Assembly (NCBI GenBank): GCA_024709185.1
Contig: JANJXE010000210.1
Coordinates: 1-6,082, forward strand
Reading direction: 5' to 3'
Source of the DNA: Paludibacter sp.
GTDB lineage: Bacteria > Bacteroidota > Bacteroidia > Bacteroidales > Paludibacteraceae
Length of the DNA: 6,082 nucleotides
The position numbers and the translations under genes were made by a program. Position 1 is the first letter of the stretch, and the number at the start of each line of letters is the position of its first letter. Shown piece by piece: positions 1-5,735 of this stretch. The notes beneath the pieces are model-generated. The model had not been told where the DNA came from and did no database searches. It saw only the letters and a program-made list of their open reading frames with translations.

Positions 1-1211
1 AACGACGACTGATCCCAGAGTTCGTGAATAAAGTTAACACGCTCGCGTACAAGTTCCACTACCCGTCGAACCTTGTCACTATCTTCAATTAAGTCTTTTT
101 CTTCGATCAGGAAATGCTGGAACAAGTCGCTCACTTCCTCAATGGGCTTAAGCTGCAGGTACTGATGGTTGAACCATTTCCCCTTTTCATAATCGAATTT
201 GGCGCCACTTTTACTCACCCTGTCGAGCGAAAAAGCCTCAATCAATTCATCCATCGTAAAGATTTCCTGTTCGGTACCCGGATTCCAACCCAAAAAAGCC
301 AGGAAATTGACCAACGCATCGGGGAAAAAGCCGGCTTCACGGTAGCCAGAGGAGAGGTCACCCGATTTCGGGTCGTTCCAGTTAAGCGGAAAAACAGGAA
401 ATCCCAGTCGGTCGCCATCGCGTTTACTCAATTTACCATTGCCATCGGGTTTCAACAGTAAAGGTAAATGTGCAAACGCAGGCATTTCATTTTCCCATCC
501 TAAATAACGGTACAAAAGCACATGCAGTGGAGCAGAAGGAAGCCATTCCTCCCCGCGAATTACGTGCGAAATTTCCATCAATTTATCATCCACCACATTT
601 GCCAGGTGATAAGTCGGGAGTTCATCGGCCGATTTAAAGAGCACCTTATCGTCGATTACGGATGAATTCACCACGACCTCGCCCCGAATCAGGTCATTTA
701 CCACCACCTCTTCGTTGGGTTCAATTTTGATACGCACTACGTAGTTTTCACCTTCACTAATTCGACGTTCCACCTCTTCAGGTGCCAGGGTCAGCGAATT
801 CTGCATCATTCCCCGGGTAGAGGCATCGTACTGAAAATTAGCAATTTCAGCACGTTTCACTTCCAATTCGGTGGGGGTATCGAAGGCAATGTAAGCTTTA
901 CCTGCATCGAGAAGTTGGTCGACATATTGCCGGTAGATGGCTTTTCGTTCACTTTGGCGGTAGGGCGCATGGTGGCCTTCGGTAGCAGCACCGACACCTT
1001 CATCAATGGTTATGCCCATCCATTTCAGCGATTCAACAATATACTCTTCGGCACCCGATACAAAGCGGGCCGAGTCGGTATCCTCTATGCGCAGGAGCAT
1101 ATCGCCACCGTTTTTACGGGCAAACAAGAAATTGTACAGGGCCGTACGTACCCCTCCGATGTGTAAAGGGCCTGTCGGACTGGGAGCAAATCGCACTCTG
1201 ATGCGTTTCAT
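1..1211 (-). CDS. gltX: Glutamyl-tRNA synthetase (GluRS), N-terminal 403 codons, C-terminus beyond window
   Basis: This class I aminoacyl-tRNA synthetase attaches glutamate to tRNA-Glu in the cytoplasm, using ATP. The translated frame is open from the ATG at 1211-1209 to the window edge. Residues 8-20 hold the N-terminal signature ending in PLHIGG, the HIGH-equivalent ATP-binding motif, and RIEDTD follows at 41-46. The second ATP motif is KLSKR at 260-264. Straight after it comes an insertion, roughly residues 266-290, with [13 protein letters not shown] and SSGYREAG; from memory this is typical of Bacteroidota GluRS. The segment read here contains no cysteine, so it has no zinc site of the E. 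coli type. About 100 residues of the anticodon-binding domain should lie beyond the edge. The ATG start is supported because the [14 protein letters not shown] opening matches the family. No clear Shine-Dalgarno is visible, as is common in this phylum. It probably has its own promoter rather than reading through from the tRNA genes, because a terminator stands between them. Confidence 0.97.
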   Translation of the reverse strand, partial: MKRIRVRFAPSPTGPLHIGGVRTALYNFLFARKNGGDMLLRIEDTDSARFVSGAEEYIVESLKWMGITIDEGVGAATEGHHAPYRQSERKAIYRQYVDQLLDAGKAYIAFDTPTELEVKRAEIANFQYDASTRGMMQNSLTLAPEEVERRISEGENYVVRIKIEPNEEVVVNDLIRGEVVVNSSVIDDKVLFKSADELPTYHLANVVDDKLMEISHVIRGEEWLPSAPLHVLLYRYLGWENEMPAFAHLPLLLKPDGNGKLSKRDGDRLGFPVFPLNWNDPKSGDLSSGYREAGFFPDALVNFLAFLGWNPGTEQEIFTMDELIEAFSLDRVSKSGAKFDYEKGKWFNHQYLQLKPIEEVSDLFQHFLIEEKDLIEDSDKVRRVVELVRERVNFIHELWDQSS

Positions 1212-1215
1212 ATAA

Positions 1216-1246
1216 ATGATTAATGTTAAATGATTAATGATTAATG
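1216..1246. repeat. Three direct copies of ATGATTAATG just upstream of gltX
   Basis: The 10-mer ATGATTAATG occurs at 1216-1225, 1230-1239 and 1237-1246; the last two overlap by three bases. On the gltX strand this reads CATTAATCAT. The block ends four bases before the gltX start codon, so it lies in the translation initiation region of the mRNA. It could be low-complexity AT sequence, a replication-slippage product, or an A/T-rich initiation enhancer of the kind that replaces Shine-Dalgarno sequences in Bacteroidota. The repeat itself is certain; its role is unknown. Confidence 0.7.
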
Positions 1247-1305
1247 GGTGCAGTTTTAAAGTTGTTATGCGTTTTAACAGATGCTTTTTTGCCATTAATA
1301 CGCTA

Positions 1306-1336
1306 CAAATTTACATGATTATTCACAGATAACCAT
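1306..1336 (-). promoter_or_regulatory. Candidate gltX promoter (-7 box TAAATTTG)
   Basis: Read on the minus strand, 1313-1306 is TAAATTTG, a full match to the Bacteroidota -7 consensus TAnnTTTG. The -33 element would fall near 1333-1336, but no TTG/TTTG is present there, so only half of the promoter is convincing. Transcription would start near 1300 and give a leader of about 90 nt. That leader contains an imperfect hairpin between about 1303 and 1269: GCGTATTAA can pair with TTAAAACGC with one mismatch. The position downstream of the tRNA terminator fits a separate gltX transcription unit. Confidence 0.5.
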
Positions 1337-1348
1337 GATTTATCCACA
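1319..1348 (+). promoter_or_regulatory. Two DnaA-box-like 9-mers upstream of gltX
   Basis: TTATTCACA at 1319-1327 and TTATCCACA at 1340-1348 lie in the same orientation, 21 bp apart start to start, which is two helical turns. The second equals the strongest known DnaA box; the first fits the relaxed consensus TTWTNCACA. They flank the expected -33 position of the gltX promoter. DnaA binding could regulate gltX or be a minor titration site. The region is AT-rich, so chance occurrence is plausible, and no further cluster supports an origin here. Confidence 0.35.
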
Positions 1349-1350
1349 AA

Positions 1351-1384
1351 TTAAAAAAGGCTGAACAAATTGTTCAACCTTTAA
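1351..1384 (-). terminator. Factor-independent terminator of the tRNA-Val operon
   Basis: On the minus strand the RNA can form an 11-bp stem: AAAGGTTGAAC (1382-1372) pairs with GTTCAGCCTTT (1366-1356) around a 5-nt loop, with a single G-U pair. It continues into a run of six T (1358-1353). The hairpin begins about 15 nt after the second tRNA ends, which is the expected place for termination. A run of A precedes the stem on the minus strand, so weak activity in the other direction is possible. Confidence 0.85.
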
Positions 1385-1397
1385 TTATTTCGAAATG

Positions 1398-1472
1398 TGG
1401 GCGTTGACGGATTCGAACCGCCGACCCTCTGCTTGTAAGGCAGATGCTCTGAACCAGCTGAGCTAAACGCCC
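1398..1472 (-). tRNA. tRNA-Val (anticodon UAC), second copy of the tandem
   Basis: The minus strand folds into a full cloverleaf. A 7-bp acceptor stem pairs GGGCGTT with AACGCCC, the D arm contains GCTCAGCTGGTTCAGAGC, and the T arm carries the GGTTCGAATCC core. The anticodon stem TCTGC/GCAGA encloses loop CTTACAA, giving anticodon TAC, which reads GUA and other valine codons. The discriminator base is A (complement of 1398). CCA is not encoded and must be added by nucleotidyltransferase. The body at 1399-1472 is identical base for base to the upstream copy at 1513-1586. A terminator follows directly. Confidence 0.97.
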
Positions 1473-1511
1473 AAAGTGTGTTTTTTAGATAAGAGAAAGA
1501 ATCGTTGATGG

Positions 1512-1586
1512 TGGGCGTTGACGGATTCGAACCGCCGACCCTCTGCTTGTAAGGCAGATGCTCTGAACCAGCTGAGCTAAACGCCC
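1512..1586 (-). tRNA. tRNA-Val (anticodon UAC), first copy of the tandem
   Basis: The sequence and fold match the neighbouring copy: anticodon TAC within loop CTTACAA, A discriminator, no encoded CCA. It is transcribed first. The promoter lies at 1626-1656, and the intervening leader can form a 6-bp hairpin (CGCTTT/AAAGCG, 1605-1622) that would be removed during 5' processing by RNase P. A 39-nt spacer separates it from the second copy, so both are most likely processed from one precursor. Confidence 0.97.
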
Positions 1587-1625
1587 GTTCTTTCTTTTCT
1601 ACAGCGCTTTTCGACTAAAGCGGTG

Positions 1626-1656
1626 CAAAGATACGACATTTTTCCAAACGGCCAAA
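1626..1656 (-). promoter_or_regulatory. Promoter of the tRNA-Val pair (TTTG-N19-TATCTTTG)
   Basis: On the minus strand, TTTG at 1656-1653 is followed after exactly 19 bp by TATCTTTG at 1633-1626. This fits the consensus for the primary sigma factor of Bacteroidota (-33 TTTG or TTG, 19-21 bp, -7 TAnnTTTG). Transcription should begin near 1620, about 35 nt before the first tRNA. It is the best promoter match in the window, as expected for a strong stable-RNA unit. Confidence 0.85.
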
Positions 1657-1674
1657 AAATGAAGTGCATTTTTT
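1654..1674 (-). terminator. Possible radA operon terminator (AT-rich hairpin)
   Basis: Minus-strand AAAAAATG (1674-1667) and CATTTTTT (1661-1654) form a perfect 8-bp stem around the 5-nt loop CACTT, 20 nt after the radA stop codon. The descending arm itself supplies the U-tract. The stem has only two G-C pairs (one C-G, otherwise A-T), so it may be a weak terminator. Its last bases overlap the -33 TTTG of the tRNA promoter. Confidence 0.4.
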
Positions 1675-1693
1675 AATGGAATCGCAAAAAAAA

Positions 1694-3067
1694 TCAGTTC
1701 TGTTTAAAAAGCACCTTAAACGCTTCTTCTACCTTGCGAACCCTTATGAGTTCGATGGTACTGTTGCCCAGGTTCAATCCTTTCATTTCAAACCAGGGGA
1801 TAATCATTTTGGTGAAGCCCAGCTTTTCAGCTTCACGGATGCGTTGTTCGATGCGGTTGATGGGGCGAATCTCTCCTGAGAGACCCACTTCGCCAGCCAT
1901 GCACACATGTTTTTGGAGGGAAATATCAAGATTGGACGATAACACAGCTGCAAGTACAGCCAGGTCAATAGCAGGATCGTTGACCTTGATTCCACCCGCA
2001 ATGTTGAGAAATACATCTTTTTGAGCCAGTTTAAAGCCGGCACGCTTTTCGAGCACTGCCAGTAACATATTCAGCCGGCGCAGGTCGAAACCAGTAACCG
2101 AACGTTGTGGCATTCCGTACGCTGCGGAACTCACCAGTGCTTGTACTTCTATAAGAAACGGACGAATACCTTCAATGGCCGAAGCGATGGCCACACCACT
2201 CAGTCCTTCGTGGTTTTGCGACAACAGCAATTCGGAAGGATTGCTTACTTCCCGTAGACCACTTTGCTGCATTTCGTATATTCCCAGTTCAGCCGTAGAG
2301 CCAAAACGGTTTTTAATGGAACGCAGGATGCGATACAGATAATGCTGGTCACCCTCGAACTGCAGCACCGTGTCCACTATATGCTCAAGCACTTTCGGAC
2401 CGGCAATGCTTCCTTCCTTATTAATATGACCAATCAGAAAAACAGGAACAGATGAAGTTTTACAATACTTAAGCAAAGCAGCTGCACACTCGCGCACCTG
2501 CGAAACGCTGCCGGGAGATGAATCGATAGTTTCAGTAGAAATAGTCTGAATAGAATCAACTATCACCAGTTCGGGCTGTACATTTTTAATGTGTACAAAA
2601 ATCTGTTCGAGCGCAGTTTCGCTCACTACGTAACATTCAGGATTGTGCGCCTTCAACCGTTCGGCACGCAGTTTAATCTGCTTCACACTTTCTTCGCCCG
2701 AAACGTATAAAATTCGTTTTCCGGTAAGATGCAGCACCACCTGCAATACCAGGGTCGATTTGCCAATGCCCGGTTCTCCACCAATAAGCACCAGCGAACC
2801 CGGAACCAGTCCGCCACCGAGTACCCTGTTCAGCTCAGCCGAGCGGGTATCGATGCGGACTTCTTCCGTAGTTTCAATTTCAGAAATCAGGATAGGTTTC
2901 GATTTGGCGATTTCTAAACCGGACAGTTGCACCTGTTGCTTGGTTTCCTTTGCAAGAATTTCCTCCACATAGGTATTCCATTCTCCACAGGCAGGGCATT
3001 TCCCGATCCACTTGGGAGAGTCGTTGCCGCAATTCTGACAAACATATACCGATTTAGTCTTTGCCAT
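1694..3067 (-). CDS. radA: DNA repair protein RadA (Sms), 457 aa
   Basis: RadA is a RecA-like ATPase and branch-migration helicase that extends and resolves recombination intermediates in DNA repair and transformation. An N-terminal C4 zinc finger has cysteines 10, 13, 24 and 27 (CQNC and CPAC). The RecA-like core shows Walker A GGEPGIGKST at 96-105, Walker B LVIVD at 167-171 and the RadA-specific KNRFG motif at 252-256. From about residue 270 a Lon-protease-like domain follows, with VNDPAIDLAV near 362-371; in this family it serves as a scaffold, not an active protease. The length is normal for the family. I chose the ATG at 3067 (MAKTKSVYVC) because it is the usual family start. An in-frame GTG at 3076, directly after the tpiA stop, would add only three residues. 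The gene follows tpiA with a 9-nt gap and is probably the last of the operon. Confidence 0.97.
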   Translation of the reverse strand: MAKTKSVYVCQNCGNDSPKWIGKCPACGEWNTYVEEILAKETKQQVQLSGLEIAKSKPILISEIETTEEVRIDTRSAELNRVLGGGLVPGSLVLIGGEPGIGKSTLVLQVVLHLTGKRILYVSGEESVKQIKLRAERLKAHNPECYVVSETALEQIFVHIKNVQPELVIVDSIQTISTETIDSSPGSVSQVRECAAALLKYCKTSSVPVFLIGHINKEGSIAGPKVLEHIVDTVLQFEGDQHYLYRILRSIKNRFGSTAELGIYEMQQSGLREVSNPSELLLSQNHEGLSGVAIASAIEGIRPFLIEVQALVSSAAYGMPQRSVTGFDLRRLNMLLAVLEKRAGFKLAQKDVFLNIAGGIKVNDPAIDLAVLAAVLSSNLDISLQKHVCMAGEVGLSGEIRPINRIEQRIREAEKLGFTKMIIPWFEMKGLNLGNSTIELIRVRKVEEAFKVLFKQN

Positions 3068-3076
3068 ACTCAGCAC

Positions 3077-3832
3077 TTAAAAAGCATCAATAATCGCTTT
3101 AAAGTCAGCAACCTTCAGCGATGCACCGCCAATCAGTCCACCATCCACATCGGGATTCGAAAACAATTCTTTAGCATTTCCGGCATTACAGCTACCACCA
3201 TATAGTATCGAAGTGTTATCAGCGACTTCCTGACCGTATTTTGCAGCCAGTGTCTGACGTATAAATGCGTGAATTTCCTGAGCCTGTGCTGCAGAAGCCG
3301 TTTTACCGGTACCAATAGCCCAAACGGGCTCGTAAGCCAATACAAGCTTGCCGAAATCTTCAGCTGAAAGATCAAACAGCGACTCTTCGATCTGTTGTTT
3401 AACAACCTCAAAGTGCTTTTCAGCCTCACGTTCTTCAAGCACTTCACCAATACAGAAAATCGGTGTCAGGTCGTTTTTCAATGCCAGCTCCACCTTTGTT
3501 TTCAGAATAGCAGCCGTTTCGCCGTAGTAAGCACGACGCTCCGAGTGACCCAGGATAACATACTCAGCACCAGTCGATTTAACCATCGAAGCCGAGATTT
3601 CGCCGGTATAAGCACCCGATTCCTTATCGGCACAGTTTTGTGCAGCAACTCCAATTTTGGTACTATCAACCACCGCTGCCACACTGGCCAGGTGAATGTA
3701 CGGAGTACCAATTACCACATCACAATTCAGGGATGCACCTTTCAGCGCTTCGTTCAGCTCAGTAGCCAGTGTCAACCCTTCCTGAAGGGTTTTGTTCATT
3801 TTCCAGTTGCCTGCAACAATGTTTTTTCTCAT
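3077..3832 (-). CDS. tpiA: Triosephosphate isomerase, 251 aa
   Basis: This cytoplasmic enzyme interconverts dihydroxyacetone phosphate and D-glyceraldehyde 3-phosphate in glycolysis and gluconeogenesis. It is a TIM barrel, usually dimeric. All catalytic landmarks are present: Asn9 and Lys11 in GNWKMN, His96 in VILGHSERR, the general base Glu168 in [12 protein letters not shown] with the mobile loop 6 following, and the phosphate-binding YGGS (211-214) and GGASL (235-239). At 251 residues it has the usual full length. The ATG at 3832 gives the standard [11 protein letters not shown] opening, with a short AGG (3843-3841) eight bases upstream as a modest ribosome-binding site. It lies 18 nt after the BT_3928-like gene and 9 nt before radA, which suggests cotranscription. 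Nothing in the sequence indicates loss of function. Confidence 0.98.
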   Translation of the reverse strand: MRKNIVAGNWKMNKTLQEGLTLATELNEALKGASLNCDVVIGTPYIHLASVAAVVDSTKIGVAAQNCADKESGAYTGEISASMVKSTGAEYVILGHSERRAYYGETAAILKTKVELALKNDLTPIFCIGEVLEEREAEKHFEVVKQQIEESLFDLSAEDFGKLVLAYEPVWAIGTGKTASAAQAQEIHAFIRQTLAAKYGQEVADNTSILYGGSCNAGNAKELFSNPDVDGGLIGGASLKVADFKAIIDAF

Positions 3833-3850
3833 TTTTCTTACCTATTAAAA

Positions 3851-5014
3851 TTAGTAAATCTTTTTTATATCACGCCAGTTGCGTTTATCAGTTATAGTTC
3901 CATTTTCGATTACCATCAGTCCGGGATTAGCACGAATAATTGTTTTCAGGAAGACGGGGTCGGCTGAATAGATGGGAAACGTCAGCCAATGTTTCTTTTT
4001 AAATGCTTCCACATCGACTGCAGAGGAAGCTGTTACACCTATAAAACGAATTTTTGTAGCCGAACGGGCTGCATAAAAGGCATTCAATTCCATCACTCCT
4101 TTTTCAGATGCTTTTGTCACATCGTACATAATCATCAAATAGGTTTTTCCCGGATAAGCCAACAGTTCAGGGCCAACATCCTCATAATGAGCATTCAGGA
4201 TGGTAAAATTCTGAATGGGTGGTTCATATCCCTTTTTGATTAGTTCCGAATGTTGTTCAACGAAGGTCCAGGTGGAATCGGGCAAGGCATTAAGGCCAAA
4301 CTCCTTTAGTACTCCATCTTTTTGATAAACAAACCGATAGCTGTATTCATCTACGGGAGCTACTTTCGGAATCTGCATGGCTTCAGGGATATTCACTCCA
4401 ATTTTATACGGCCGAAAATCGAGAATAGGCAAATGCATCAGATTGAAGGCCATAAATCCAACCGATGCCAGTAAAAACACAACCGCAAGTGTATTCTCCA
4501 TTTTCCTGACAAAAAACGTTTTAAATTTCGAACGGTACACCACCAGTAACAGGGCAACAATCAACAGTACTACATTTTTCCCAAATGTTTGCCAGTTCGA
4601 AATTTTCAGGGCATCACCAAAACAGCCGCAATCGGAAACCGGATTTTCCAGGGCGATGTACAGAGTGAGCGGGGTCATTATCAGCATAAACAGCAACGCA
4701 AGCAGGGCGGAGATTCGGAACCGGATCATCAAAAGCAACTGTATACCAATCATCAGTTCAACGGCAATCAACAACAGGGCAGCCGGAAAGGCGAGTACGG
4801 TCAGCGAAGTCCAGTTGTCGCCAAAGGCTTTCAGATAATCTTCAATTTTATAGACCGTGCCCAGCGGATCGACCGCTTTTACAAATCCTGAAAAAACAAA
4901 TACTCCGCTGGTAATCAACCTAAGCACATGCAAAACAATTCTTCCCGGCTTTGTATCGGTGAAGCCGGCTTTTCCAATTCCTGGGTGTTTAGTTTGTAGA
5001 AATTTAAAACTCAA
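3851..5014 (-). CDS. BT_3928-family membrane protein: DoxX/MauE-like domain plus thioredoxin-like C-terminal domain, 387 aa
   Basis: The function is not established. The N-terminal half is an inner-membrane domain with hydrophobic segments at about 27-45, 70-96, 100-121, 146-163 and 175-192. It resembles the DoxX/MauE group: RLITSGVFVFSGFVKAVDPLG near the start, and SDCGCFGD at 127-134 with Cys129 and Cys131. The CGCFG motif is characteristic of MauE-like proteins, which assist disulfide formation in partner proteins. Residues from about 195 onward are soluble, probably periplasmic. The part from about 265 looks thioredoxin-like (PGKTYLMIMYDV, then KIRFIGVTAS, then a terminal GTITDKRNW segment) but has no CxxC pair, so it is unlikely to be a classical oxidoreductase. 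The start is a TTG at 5014 that overlaps the preceding TGA stop (TTGA); a strong GGAGG at 5026-5022 supports it. No in-frame ATG occurs before residue 88, well inside the membrane domain. The genes around it suggest cotranscription with DUF1599 and tpiA, not a shared pathway. Confidence 0.85.
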   Translation of the reverse strand: MSFKFLQTKHPGIGKAGFTDTKPGRIVLHVLRLITSGVFVFSGFVKAVDPLGTVYKIEDYLKAFGDNWTSLTVLAFPAALLLIAVELMIGIQLLLMIRFRISALLALLFMLIMTPLTLYIALENPVSDCGCFGDALKISNWQTFGKNVVLLIVALLLVVYRSKFKTFFVRKMENTLAVVFLLASVGFMAFNLMHLPILDFRPYKIGVNIPEAMQIPKVAPVDEYSYRFVYQKDGVLKEFGLNALPDSTWTFVEQHSELIKKGYEPPIQNFTILNAHYEDVGPELLAYPGKTYLMIMYDVTKASEKGVMELNAFYAARSATKIRFIGVTASSAVDVEAFKKKHWLTFPIYSADPVFLKTIIRANPGLMVIENGTITDKRNWRDIKKIY

Positions 5015-5553
5015 CTGTTTTCCTCCAGTTTAATAAGGCCAAACATGGCATAGTTAATCATATCATAATAGTTGGCATCGATGCCTTCAGAGGCAACCGT
5101 CACGCCTTCGTTGTCTTCAATCTGCTTCGTCCGGTTTATCTTCATAAGAATTAAATCGGTGTACGACTCCATACGCATCGAACGCCAGGCCTCGCCATAG
5201 TCGTGATTCTTGTCCATCATCAGATCCTTCGCTTTCTTAAAATAAGAATTGTAAAGGCCCATCACTTCCTCGTCCGGCATATCAATCGTATCAGAAGTTC
5301 CTTTTTCAAGTTGAATAAGGCCAATGATGCCATAATTCACAATTCCGATCAGCTCGGGACGAATACCTTCGTTGACCTTTGCAATTCCGTTTATTTCTAG
5401 TGTACGGATTCGGTTGGCCTTGATAAAGATCTGATCGGTGATCGACCGTGTACGCATGATACGCCACGACGAACCGTAGTCGGTCAGTTTTTTTGTGAAA
5501 ATATCGCGGCAAACGGCAGCTGCCTGGTCGTATTGAGTACTTGTTTTCGACAT
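5011..5553 (-). CDS. DUF1599 (PF07659) protein with two tandem repeats, 180 aa
   Basis: This small soluble protein has no known function. I recognise the DUF1599 family; from memory the Pfam entry has been renamed as a nucleotide-modification-associated domain, which I cannot verify here. The protein consists of two copies of one module of about 68 residues, at 17-84 and 110-178. Matching blocks are DYGSSWRIMR (25-34) with DYGEAWRSMR (118-127), ITDQIFIKANR (38-48) with YTDLILMKINR (131-141), and an EGI...NY...GLIQLE segment (62-83) with EGI...NY...GLIKLE (156-177). The offset is 93 residues, then 94. Conserved D, W, R, K and E residues in both copies suggest a real active or binding site. No signal peptide or membrane segment is visible. 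The ATG at 5553 follows the promoter by a leader of about 23 nt, and the stop overlaps the TTG start of the next gene by four bases, implying translational coupling. It is probably first in the operon with tpiA and radA. Confidence 0.9.
   Translation of the reverse strand: MSKTSTQYDQAAAVCRDIFTKKLTDYGSSWRIMRTRSITDQIFIKANRIRTLEINGIAKVNEGIRPELIGIVNYGIIGLIQLEKGTSDTIDMPDEEVMGLYNSYFKKAKDLMMDKNHDYGEAWRSMRMESYTDLILMKINRTKQIEDNEGVTVASEGIDANYYDMINYAMFGLIKLEENS
5022..5026 (-). promoter_or_regulatory. Strong Shine-Dalgarno GGAGG supporting a TTG start
   Basis: GGAGG at 5026-5022 (minus strand) lies seven bases before the TTG at 5014-5012, inside the end of the DUF1599 reading frame. It is the clearest ribosome-binding site in the window; the other genes start behind weak or AT-rich leaders. 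It decides the start of the BT_3928-like gene and may compensate for the poor initiation codon. Confidence 0.75.
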
Positions 5554-5581
5554 GGATAGTCTCTTTTTCGATTTAGTCGGG

Positions 5582-5589
5582 CAAAGATA
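5582..5589 (-). promoter_or_regulatory. -7 box TATCTTTG of the DUF1599-tpiA-radA operon
   Basis: Minus-strand TATCTTTG at 5589-5582 matches TAnnTTTG exactly and is identical to the tRNA promoter box. It lies 28 nt before the DUF1599 start codon. At the expected 19-bp distance (5609-5612) there is no TTTG, so the -33 half is weak; the promoter may be modest or need an activator. Confidence 0.7.
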
Positions 5590-5610
5590 GGTATTTTTTC
5601 ACAGATATTC

Positions 5611-5646
5611 TAGTAAAAAAAACGATTACTAACAGTTTTTAAACTG
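5611..5646. repeat. Two short inverted repeats in the divergent intergenic region
   Basis: TAGTAA at 5611-5616 is inverted as TTACTA at 5626-5631 with a 9-bp spacer. CAGTTT at 5633-5638 is inverted as AAACTG at 5641-5646 with a 2-bp spacer. Both lie upstream of the DUF1599 promoter. The second touches the left arm of the larger palindrome at 5644. They may be operator sites or simply chance patterns in AT-rich DNA. Confidence 0.4.
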
Positions 5647-5699
5647 ATCTGCATACCTTACTTTTTGTGACAATTATCACAAAATAAGATATGCATCAG
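5644..5699. promoter_or_regulatory. Crp/Fnr-type palindrome TTTTGTGA-N6-TCACAAAA within a longer imperfect inverted repeat
   Basis: TTTTGTGA at 5663-5670 and TCACAAAA at 5677-5684 form a perfect 8+8 palindrome around CAATTA. It has the TGTGA-N6-TCACA layout bound by Crp/Fnr-family dimers. The symmetry goes further. CTGAT, GCATA and CTTA in the left arm (5644-5660) are matched by TAAG, TATGC and ATCAG in the right arm (5685-5699), with two extra CT dinucleotides on the left and one mismatch. The centre, 5673.5, lies about 62 bp upstream of the DsrE-like gene's -7 box and about 84 bp upstream of the operon's -7 box on the other strand. A regulator here could therefore act on either unit. Which family member binds is not known; HcpR-type regulators are one candidate, since a TTGTGA-N6-TCACAA consensus is reported for them in Desulfovibrio. 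Confidence 0.65.
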
Positions 5700-5735
5700 C
5701 ACGCCGGTTTCCTGTTCTAATTGACTGATTCACTC

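Noticed and set aside
1212..1397. A replication origin, suggested by DnaA-like boxes and AT-rich DNA
   Set aside because: Only two boxes are present, there is no adjacent dnaA, dnaN or parAB, and the stretch is short and occupied by a terminator and the gltX promoter.
1398..1586. Phage or genomic-island attachment site at the tRNA pair
   Set aside because: No integrase gene or mobile gene is seen nearby; the repeated sequence is simply two complete tRNA genes.
1398..1586. CRISPR-like repeat pair
   Set aside because: The repeat units fold as tRNAs of 75 nt with only two copies; no array or cas gene.
3068..3076. GTG at 3076 as the start of radA
   Set aside because: It would add three residues (MLS) before the usual MAKTK opening; the ATG at 3067 fits the family better. 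The difference is minor and not experimentally decided.
3395..3967. A 190-codon open frame on the plus strand
   Set aside because: It lies antisense to tpiA and the end of the BT_3928-like gene, both with full family motifs. The translation is rich in Cys, His and Phe with no recognisable domain, as expected of a shadow frame.
4377..4838. A 153-codon open frame on the plus strand
   Set aside because: It is antisense to the membrane domain of the BT_3928-like gene, and its Ser/Thr/Asn-rich translation mirrors hydrophobic codons of the real gene.
5306..5512. A 68-codon minus-strand frame inside the DUF1599 gene
   Set aside because: It overlaps the duplicated DUF1599 frame, which is clearly coding; no family resemblance and no separate start signal.
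5644..5699. The palindrome as a transcription terminator
   Set aside because: Both flanking genes point away from it, so no transcript ends there; its TGTGA-N6-TCACA layout fits an operator better.
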